Of a DNA stretch of 64,000 nt, positions 20,001 through 29,600 are shown one piece after another. Each line of letters opens with the position of its first letter. Positions within the stretch are counted from its first letter, which is position 1. The DNA lies in the NCBI GenBank assembly GCA_963931865.1, contig OZ007509.1:7084882-7148881 (forward strand), read 5' to 3'. This DNA comes from Axinella damicornis (taxonomy: Eukaryota; Porifera; Demospongiae; Axinellida; Axinellidae). A program made the position numbers and the translations under genes. The notes under the pieces are model-generated. The model ran no database searches and was not told where the DNA came from. It saw nothing but the letters and a program-made list of their open reading frames with translations.

Positions 20001-23000
20001 GTCAAATAAGCAGCTGAAAACTAGGAACATTGCTATAGCTTGACAACTGAGTATTGTGATACAACATACGTATGAGTATGATACCTGTGAACACTCATCT
20101 TTTGAAGAATATTGACTTGTTAATTGCATTGATGGTAGTTGTGCATGATAATGTGTTTTCATTACCGCTCAACTTCCTAGGACCGTTCTTGATTGGTACG
20201 TATGTGCATTGTACTTTGGTACCACTTTAATTATAGCTGCATGTCATATTGTATACACAGGCTTTGAACTGCTTGAGACAAGCAAGAATGGTTGAGTCCA
20301 TACTGAGCAAAAGAGAAGTAGCTCTTCACAATGTGCAAACCATTTTGGGTCAGATACAAATGGCAGAGACAGATGCTATGGTGAGTTGGGATGTGTGTCG
20401 ATACTTGTATATGGTTTGGATGATAGACTGATGAAGGACAGTTGGTGAAACTGTTCTTCTGAGTGACTTGTACATCATAACGGTATATCTCTCCTGATTA
20501 GCATGGAATGAACCTCTAATTTCTTTTTCGGTGATAATTAACTAACAATTTAGCCATTTCAGCATGGAATAAAACATTATCGTCGATCATGATGCAGGAT
20601 TAATCACACACTTCAGTACAGATACTGGTACTAAATTGCATAAGGCTGTACCGTAGCATCCTCGTTGTTGCTGCTGGCATGCTTCATGTCGATCAGTATA
20701 ATGTAGGCATAGGTCTAATTTATGTGTGTTGCTAAAAAAGGTATTGGCAGAAATAACTGTTCATGCAATGCGGCGGCAATACCACCCACTCATGTGATTA
20801 GCTGGGTGCATGGGGCCTGGGAATGAGAATACATGGCTGTGTCTCACGCAACTTGTGCTATTACCACCAAATTGAACTCCGGCCATGCTATTGTAAGTAA
20901 TCATTCTGGTCTACATGTGACAATTGGCTTCCTGTGACCGTTAGATTCTACAGTCGTACAAGAGTGGTACGGAGGCCTTGAAGGCAATGAGAGAATCACA
21001 GGGACTCTCTGCTGACAGTGCAGAATCTGTGATGGTGGAACTACAAGAGGTGAGATCATGATGACATTGTTACACATATACCGGTGGCCACAAACACCTG
21101 GTAGAAATCGTCTTGTATTCTTTCTTTTTCATAACTCAACTCCTTCCCTGGCCGTTCCTAACTCCAGTTTTAATATGAGGGAGGGGGTGGGGGGGGGGGG
21201 GGGAGGAGGCTTGGAAGATCTGGTTAATGTGCAGTGACACAAGGTAAACAGATGGTAGACACACAGGGGTGGTGCCTGACGAATTGAATCTCGATGCTCC
21301 TTGTTGTAATGCTTGTCCAAAGGCTGGATGTCAGAGCATTCACAATGATGTTCACTGTTCACAACACCAGGGATGAATCGGCGCAAAGCAAGTATTATAA
21401 AGGTTGGGCACCACCCCCCGTGTGTCTACCCTCTGTCAATCTGACGTCATCACGATCTCCCTGGCCTTTCCCCTCCATATTTGCATACTGCAAGTGATCA
21501 AAGACTGGAGGTGGGAATGAAGCTAGCTGGGACGCAGACCCTGCACTGCTGTAGCCAGGCCACTTCCATTTCCAGTTTTTCAGTAGTTGGATCAGGGATG
21601 TCTGTCTCCCTTCCGGTGCTTAGGAGTTTCCTAGCATGCATGGAATAAAACACTCATCCTACCTAATACATGGATATGTATAGCTGAAAATCATGCAGGG
21701 AACATTTTGACTAAGGTTGGGGAGAGGGTTGAATTATGTGATTGTCATGTGAAGAATAAAGGTCAACGTCGCCTCTCGAGGTCCCCCTTCATGGCTAAGT
21801 GGGAGGACCTACCATTCATCACTGTATGCAACGAGTTTCTTATACATGTAAGTACATGATCCTTGCGGTTGATTCTTCATGTTGGACTTTTATAGGCTAT
21901 GGAATTGAATGAAGAGGTCACCAATATTCTGAGTGGAGGTAAGTTGAACTGCACTCTTAACAGAATAACATATAAGCAGCATGCATAATTATGGTATGTA
22001 TGTATGTTGATAACTGCAGAGGTTGCAGAAGATAAGGAAGATTATGATGAACTGGAGAGAGAGCTTGAAGGCTTGCTTTCGCCACAAAGAGGTAGGAGCT
22101 AATTGGTACTACCGGTAATTTGGCACACCTGCAGAGGGTATGCAAGAGTGAGCAAGAACGGCTAAATGTTATACAATTATCTCCCTTCAGGTAGTTCCAG
22201 TGTCGAGGATGATCTTAGTAGACGACTTACTGCCTTGAGTTTGGACACAGGTAAGCAGTAGTAACACTTTATTCCAAGCCGCTCCATGGTGCGACAAGCA
22301 TGGAATGGTCACAGTCCAGCTTGTTCCACCAGCTGCATTCTGAGCTCCAGGTTTCCCACACACAAAATTAATGTCATCACGTGATAAAATAAAAGTACCT
22401 CTGTGATATCGTTGTGAGAGATCAGACCTAGAGGAGGGAAGTGAATACTGAGCTCTATAGGCTTGAGCTAATCATACTTTTAAGTTTGCCTATTATTCTA
22501 TTCCAGATTTCTTGCTAAATGTCAAAACAGCCAGTTATTCCAGGATTATTCCAGTAGTTCCAGTACGAAGCCCAAGAAGTCAGCACATAGATAAGCTCAT
22601 CTTTCAAATTCCAGGGTGCTAAAATTAATGTTAAAACCATCAAAAAAATATCTATTATACGTACAACATTATTTTGATCTTGACAGTTCATATGCCTATT
22701 GTTATATTGGAGCATCGGTGATGCTTCTATGAAGTCCTGAAGGGTGTTTTGCTGGCATTTGCAATATTATGACATCATATACATGTATGTGACCGATTAG
22801 TCTCGCATTATTAGTAACCGATTATTCCAATTATTATTCCGATATAATTAGCTCAAGCCTACTGAGCTTTCAATCCTAGCACACATTCATTAGATGTTAT
22901 GTTATCACTACTGCAGAAACAAAGGAAGCAGTGACAGAGAGTACCGAGGTATGCGAGCCTCATTCCCCGTCCCCTGCCCAGCTTTTCACCACTTCCAGTA

Positions 23001-23352
23001 CAGAATCTGTAAGTGACAGAAAGCTGGGTGGGGCCTGAGAATGAGCCTATGTGTTGTGACCATACCGCCAAAGGCATATTGACCTTCATATGGGTACAAT
23101 TTATCAAAACCGGTAACACAAGCCTATAACTGACACAGTGCATGCTCTCTTCACTTTTGTGCATACCTTGCATGCATTTACTCAACATAGCTTCGCAGAC
23201 TTGCTAAATTGAAGATACCTATATAATTTGTGGTAGCATTAATTTGGCCGGTGTACATCCCTATATAGGTTGCCCAACCAGTTGTCGGTCATGAGACGGT
23301 GACTGTCAAAGCTAGCTCCAAAACAACCGTCCGAGTCCCACAACCGGCGTGA
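17035..23352 (+). CDS. CHMP7: Charged multivesicular body protein 7 (ESCRT-III), complete
   Basis: Twelve exons with consistent phases and GT-AG borders: 17035-17496, 18024-18215, 18486-18556, 18967-19029, 19689-19737, 20261-20380, 20945-21049, 21896-21938, 22020-22091, 22191-22250, 22917-22948, 23269-23352. Together they code 450 residues (human CHMP7 is 453). Exons 1-2 are the winged-helix N-terminal half (KFWRCFILS, FVGDLDVGWAAW); exons 4-8 the coiled SNF7-like core (MKETVRALSEQVKSLEERKQ, ALNCLRQARMVESILSKREV); exon 10 ends with DDLSRRLTALSL, which fits a MIM1-type Vps4-binding motif. In animals CHMP7 recruits ESCRT-III to the inner nuclear membrane for envelope sealing. The exon 3 donor (GG before GTGTGT) and exon 5 donor (GCA before GTGAGT) are my least certain borders. 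Introns carry many hairpin elements. Confidence 0.92.
17525..17586. mobile_element. TAGCCTCGTTCCCAGGC hairpin element
   Basis: TAGCCTCGTTCCCAGGCACTCGGTAATT and its inverse end GAATTACCGAGCACC...GGCTA, in CHMP7 intron 1. Member of the commonest short repeat of this window. Confidence 0.8.
18786..18890. mobile_element. TAGCCTCGTTCCCAGGC hairpin element
   Basis: TAGCCTTGTTCCCAGGC...ATCTCCCGCT and inverse AGCGGGAGATGGCCTGGG...AAGGCTA; about 105 bp, in CHMP7 intron 3. Confidence 0.8.
21130..21530. mobile_element. Long hairpin element of the same family with G15 run
   Basis: Arms share CTCCAGT, GATCTGG, CAGATGGTAGACACACAGGG and their reverse complements; ends resemble TTCCCTGGCC and GGTGGGAATGAAGCTA. 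A run of 15 G lies at 21189-21203. It is a relative of the element at 57498-57997 and sits in CHMP7 intron 7. Confidence 0.65.
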
Positions 23353-24146
23353 TCATGCACTCCTGTGCCTTTGTATTTTACACTTTTATGTCCTACAGGC
23401 ATATAAAATGTAATAGGCCTTACCACAAATTATTATTGTTGTACGTATATTGTGGAGATACTAAACTCTTGCACTTTGCTGCTACGACTCTTGAACCATC
23501 TCTACCTAGCCTCATTCCCATGCAGGCTGCATGTGAGGCCTGGGATTTATAATTTATAAGGCCGGCTACATCTCTATACCATGTTGTCACAGCCTCATTC
23601 CCATGCCTTCGTCATATCACCTGGATTGCAGAGACTGGCGATCAAAGGCCTGGGAATGAGGCTATACTGCTCTCATGCTCTGAGCTGTAGATCTACATTA
23701 TCTACCCATGCAATTGAATTGACAGCTGAAAAACAATCAATCCAATATATATGCCTAGCCCCCTTACATGACAAACCATTTAAGTGTGCACCAGCTATTT
23801 TATGGTGTTCAATCAGAAAGTATAATACAACCTCTCTATGAAGGACACACTCGAAATTGGATTATGGAGAGATTAGATATTAGAGTGTGCATGATGAAAT
23901 GAGTTTCTTATTATTAATTAGCTATAGAGATTGTTCCTTACGTCTACGTATATTAGATCAGAGTGTCCTTCACTGGAGGTTCCCTGCATGTGTCCATTAC
24001 AGCAATGCCATTCAAATACATGCATGGGAGGGGTGAACATGCAGTCAAGATGATAAAACCTAGCTGAAATCCGTCCGCTCAAAAATAATATCATGATATA
24101 ATTATGTAAAATTAAAAGGTAGATTAAAAAATTGCTCAACGTCATT

Positions 24147-26493
24147 CTACCGCCTCCTCCATATCCAAGAGAATTGGCTCTTTGCTACCTGGATTAGCAC
24201 AGTAACTGCTAAGACCACTGGACAGCAAAAGCAGGCCTTCCACAAGAGACCACTGTGCACATTGGCCACAAACCAGGAAGAGTAAAGGCCCAGAGTCAGG
24301 GTAGTGAGACTGCCAAAGAATGTTAGCATGCCAAAGAAAGCGTGCATCCGCTTCATAAGAACCAGACGAACTTTGAACGGAAGTATGTCAGGAAACTGCT
24401 CCAGGATTCCCCCAGACACTTGTAAAGCTATCAGTCCACACTGGAAGATTCCGATACTGCCATGCCAGCTGGTGTAGTGTGGATACCCATTGAGATACTT
24501 GTTGCAGGTAATGACAGCTAGTCCAGTGTAGGCGGACGCCACCGCACATGCCTGCAGTACCCAGTGCCACCGAGTCTTTTCAGCCCGGTCACTGCTGATT
24601 GCAAGAGATGACAACGGAGAGTACATCAGAATGGCTTCCGACATCAACAACACGAACTGTGAGCGGATGGTTGCATTATCAAGCATAAATAATTGGTATA
24701 CAGAAAGAATCATGTAGTCATGCATGGATTTATTCATGCAACTATACATGCAAATGATGAGGTCTACTGGCAGACCACAGTAAGGTGGCAGGCTTGCAGG
24801 AAGCTGTGACCACAAAATTAGTGTGATTTGGATCTGTTAGAGATTGAAAATTGCATTTTGACTTCGATCACTACTGTGTTATGACTTCCAGAGATCCAAG
24901 CCTATATATACAGTCAAACCTCCGAACAAAGGACACTTTGGAAGCAATATAAATTCAAGTCTTTTGTCCTTTGTAGAGAGGTTGTCCTCTTCTCGGAGGT
25001 TCAAAATGTATTAGAACCATAGGCAAACCAATTATTTGGGACCTTGAAAAGCATCCTTTATAGAGAGGTTTATTATATTGTGTCCCTATCTCGGAGGGTT
25101 CACTATCGGAGGTTTGACTGTAGCCTCATTCCCAGGCCTACCACCATGGGGTGTTGATACTAAAAAGAGCAGCTAATTCACTTCTGTGAATCATTCAAAC
25201 CGAAGAATAAACAAGCGAATAACGAAGCTATAACGGCTCAACTCCTATTACTTACAGCAAGGGTCATCAGGGTAGGGTGCCACGAGAACAAACCTGGGGG
25301 AAAAATAACATACCGTAACGCTATATATGCATCAGCAATCAAGGTACACCTAGCCTCATTCCCCGGCCTCCACTCTTTGATCGCTTGCAATATGCAAATA
25401 CGGAAGGGGAGGGCCTGGGCAATGTGCACAATGTCAGGCTAGGTAGTAGCTGTAGTACAGATGACACTGTCAACATGTTGAAAGCACTATCGCGTCTTTG
25501 TTGCCCCAAGTGGTGTGCCAATTGCACTATAGCTATTGAACTGATTGAAGAGGCAGGTCTGTGAGTGGTCTCTGTCCTTGCTGTGGTCATTGAAGAGGAA
25601 GTAGACTGTTCATGATTTGTGTCTTCCACCGTGAGCTACAGATGACAGACACATGAAAGCACTCTCGCCGTCTTTGATGTCATGCGGTAGGTAGTGCCCA
25701 TCGCTGTAGCTATTGAAGAGGTAGTCTTGTGAGCGGTCTCCTTTCTTTACTGTTCATGATTTACGTCTCAAACTCGACTTCAACTTCTTTGTCAAAATTT
25801 TGACATGATGTCGGAGCTTTCAGAAGTATTTATTTATGGTAAGACGTACGCATACAGACATATCAACACGGCTCACATGCTACATGTCTCGCTCAAATTA
25901 TAGTCACAGCTTCCAGTCACAACCCTGTCCGCTTGACACTAATAAAGTGGAAAGCGAGAACATTAAACACTAACCAGGTGACTGGTGTCTGGATCATAAA
26001 GCACTAATGGAGTGAGCACCCTTCGGAAATGAGACCCCATTGGTACATAAGTATAAACTATATTGGTCCGGTAGGAGGTACATAGGTAACGGACACACCT
26101 TCACATTGAGCACCTGACCTGGCCCTAGTATATATACCCTAACCCATTGCTCTACTTCCTGCTGGACCAATTTGTTAAATTAACTGACTCACTGCTAGAA
26201 GGTTTGGCAGTCCATATAACGAAGATGGTGAAGGCTAGGATGAACAGGTGGGGGATGGCTCCAAACACCAGGGACAGTGTGCTGCGATTATTGTCCTGAT
26301 CTGTACAGACATGTTGTGAATAATGGACAATAATTATATAGCTGGTCTGGTTCCGAGACCAGGGAGCTAGATCTTGCCCAGATATCCAAGAGGCTTGAAA
26401 CTCACTCAAATGCTTTTCAGCCATGGAGCTCCACATGTCCTCTAGCTGCTGCAAACCACCCTTCAGATCTTGCCTTGCTTTTCGTGCAGACAT
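24147..26493 (-). CDS. CYB561D2: Cytochrome b561 domain protein, CYB561D2 type, complete
   Basis: Four exons on the minus strand: 26406-26493, 26193-26300, 25256-25293 and 24147-24656, phases 1/1/0, giving 247 residues (human CYB561D2 has 222). Six membrane segments are visible. The four haem-ligand His are at about residues 71 (SWHP), 109 (RWHWV), 143 (SWHGS) and 183 (RMHAF), with spacings 38/34/40 that match the human protein closely. The family moves electrons from cytosolic donors across internal membranes through two b haems and reduces ferric iron or monodehydroascorbate. The N-terminal 30 residues (KARQDLKGGLQQLEDMWSSM) are an extra amphipathic stretch not in the human protein. Start is the ATG at 26493, divergent from the ATP synthase e gene. 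Confidence 0.92.
24911..25120. mobile_element. TA-flanked mariner-type MITE
   Basis: Inverted ends CAGTCAAACCTCCGA and TCGGAGGTTTGACTG flanked by TA; internal TAGAGAGGTT repeats. Ends of this sort are typical of Tc1/mariner (Tigger/pogo-like) derivatives. It is in the last intron of the b561 gene. Confidence 0.85.
25457..25780. repeat. Direct duplication of about 160 bp
   Basis: Two adjacent copies (about 25457-25620 and 25633-25780) share ACAGATGACA, GAAAGCACT, GCTATTGAA, GAGTGGTCTC/GAGCGGTCTC and TGTTCATGATTT. It lies in intron 2 of the b561 gene; no coding signal. Confidence 0.65.
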
Positions 26494-26645
26494 GACTTAG
26501 CTAGACCCTGATAGATATCAGGGCCCTCAATATACGGAGAAGTGTCCGTTTATGGAGAGTATACGAAGTACTTTCAGTGAGCATTATTTGGAGTGGTTGT
26601 CATCGTCGCGTCTGAACTGTTTCATGCAGAGTGGCACCTGTTGAA
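26494..26645. promoter_or_regulatory. Bidirectional start region between b561 gene and ATP synthase e gene
   Basis: 152 bp separate the divergent ATGs at 26493 (minus) and 26646 (plus). It must hold both promoters. No TATA box is obvious. Confidence 0.5.
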
Positions 26646-29600
26646 ATGGCCGTTTCTCCCCTGATAAAGGTAAGAAAGCAGTTCCGGGGAGGGTTGTAAG
26701 TCTTGTGCACTGTTCATAAATTGTTTTTAGACCATAAGCAGCAATTTCTATAAGCTCCAAAGTTTGACTGTTTTGAAAGAAATGGCTCGTGCTTTTGAGC
26801 TTTAGAATTATACCACAGTGTGTCCAAGTGGCTGATCTTTGTGCGTAAATGTGGAATTGCGGAACAGAACACCTAATTTGGTTGAGTCCTGTCTTCAAGG
26901 GGGGGTCACTCCCATAGACTCTATAGTCACAGCTGCAACCACAGTCAGTCAATGGTCAATGGTCAAAGCAGCCCAGTCAAAGCAGCTCAGAAGTACAGTC
27001 AACAGATCACGGGGGATTGGAAATGCGCGCTGCCCTATTCCGTATGTATAGAGTGTCGGTACGGTTTCGCTGGTTTTTGTGTCGGGCCTGGTGACTTTTC
27101 TGGGGCTCACCTCTTGTACCGTCGGATCGTCCTTCACCGGTGTGTGCCCACAGCGGTATGTTTTGCTCTGGAGTTGCCATCGATAAAAGCATTCTTGGGC
27201 TGTCCAACAGGTGGGTTTTGTGGTATTATACTCAAACAGCAATAGAAGCAGCATGCACGAAACAGAACTGGATACAGAACTGAACCCAATATAACTTGCA
27301 CAGGATAACCAATATGCTAATAATAGAACATTACATCATACACACTATAAATAGTCCATACCACATCTCCCCTTCTAAGCCAGTCTCTCTGGTGGGGATA
27401 TGGGTGTCCCAGTCTGTGACCTGGTCATGATCCTTCGAGGTGGAGGATCTGGTTCGTAATGACCCTGAGTGTCATCATCTGGGGATGTTGGCGGTATAAC
27501 TGACAGGTGGTGACGATTCCTGTGAAGTTGCCCAGAAGGGACATCGGCAACGTACGATCGAGGAGTGTTGGCCAGTGAGACAACTCGTCCCTGTATCGGT
27601 TCCCCTTCTGACCGAATCCAAACATCCGTGTCTTCTGGAAGGGTGGGCAATTCCTGCACTCGATGACGCCTGTCAAAGTCTCTCTTTTGCCTCTCCTTGA
27701 ACTCTCTGTTCTGCTGTTTGAACGCTTGCAGATAAGGCCAATCGGGAATCAGTTGCTCGTCCGTTTGGGGTAGAGGTGTCCGTACACGTCGGCCCATCAA
27801 CAGCTCTGTGGGACTCAGGTTGCACCACGGCAAGGGAGTCGCTCGGTAGCTCAGGAGTGCCATGTAGCAGGGTTTCATACAGGATTTTTTGCTGGGGGGG
27901 GGGGGGGGGGGGGGGGGGGACACATGGCAACCCATGCAAGCCCCACCCCCTCCCATTCCCTCGGCACGTCATATCATACACAGGGTTGTGACCAACTGAC
28001 ATGTTTTGACATGTTCAGATCTGGGTACGTATTAGACTACCTGCCTCATTCATGTCATCGTGTACAGTGCATGTAAATTTAGTGAAGCTTGCAACATCAG
28101 AAAGAAGAGCAGTGGCGGATCTAGAAATTTAGAAAGGGGGGTTCAGTGGTGAATGTAGTGAACAGAGGCATAAAGCACTGATCTGTCATCTGCGCGAAGC
28201 GCGGAAAAAAAAAATTTCGCGGTGATTTTCAATTGCCTGGATGGGTTGTCATAGCACCTTCGTGCTTTGCACTGCACTGCCACTGCTCTCTGGTTTCCGT
28301 GCGATGACCGTCTGCATGACTCTCGCAATGTGCTCTTGCTCTCGACGTCAATTCCGTTCCAATTAAGTGTACAAAAAAATGTTTACCTACGTAGCTACCT
28401 AGCGCCTACGTACGTATAGACGGTACGGTAGCTAGCTAAGTGGGTTGCCGGAAGTCAGAACCGAAGCAACTCTAGGCCTAGTCAAACGTCTGAAGATCAG
28501 TAAGGAACTGATACGTGAGTGTGTAACTGTGCCTCAGCCTAGCCCTGGTTGTTGTTGCTGCATGCCACTGCTGCATAGTCATTCATGTGCCGCCAAAAGG
28601 GGTGCATTTGCACCCCCCTTACCCCCCCTAAATCCGCCACTGAAGAGGGTAAATCCACAAATTGATTTTTGCTTAAAAGTAGTCTTTAATGAGATTGTCC
28701 GTGTAGTGTTTTTAAAGAGAAAAACCACCGTATTTGCCTGTAAGATGTAGCTAGCACACTTCATTTATTCACTACTTATACTGCTGCATATCCAACCAGT
28801 TTTTTATATTGTCTTCTATTTGGACTGCTGGTGATCAGACAGAATCCATAGGAGTCAGAGAATGCAGAGAACTCCTGGGAGGCATATTGTGGGCCATTAT
28901 CGCTGCGAATCACCTCAGGTATCCCATGTCTGGAGAGGATGGCTTTTAGGGCTGTGATAATAGCGGCAGAGGTAGTGCTTGTGAGCTTGACTACTTCGGG
29001 ATAACGGGAGAATAGTCCACAACCAGAAGGTAATGATCTCATTTCACTTGGAACAGATCGGAACCAAGAACCTGCCATGGGTAGTCTGGAAGAGGGGTCG
29101 TCATCAATGGTTCCCTCCTGATGCTAGGTTCTCTAGCACACACTGAACAGCCCTGTACCATCTGGGTGATCTGATTGGCGATGCCTGGCCACCACACAGA
29201 AGACCTGACCCGCATGAGGCACCGCTGAATTCCCTGATGGCCCTCATGGATCTTTTCCAACGTTTCTCTTTGAAGCACTTTAGGGACAACGATGCGGTGG
29301 TTGAACAGCAGTAGGTCTTTGTGTAGGGTGAGTGATGCTCTAGCCTTCCAGTATGGCACAATGTTGGGATCAGCAGGGCGCTTCTTTGGCCAACCCTTTT
29401 GACAGTACCCCGGCACTTGTTGGCAATTAGTGTCTTCCCTTTGGGCGCCTTCCGGTAGGCCTCTAGCCATGGGGTGCTTGCTGGCAAGTTGGACGTGACA
29501 GATTCAATGAATGTCTCCACTTCGTCTGACTGATATAGCGGGCTTCTGTGGCAGTGATTGGAGCCCGTGAGAGTGCATCAGCAGTGTACAGTAGCTTCCC

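Noticed and set aside
26584..26952. 122-codon minus-strand frame
   Set aside because: Overlaps the ATP synthase e start region on the other strand; no recognisable domain.
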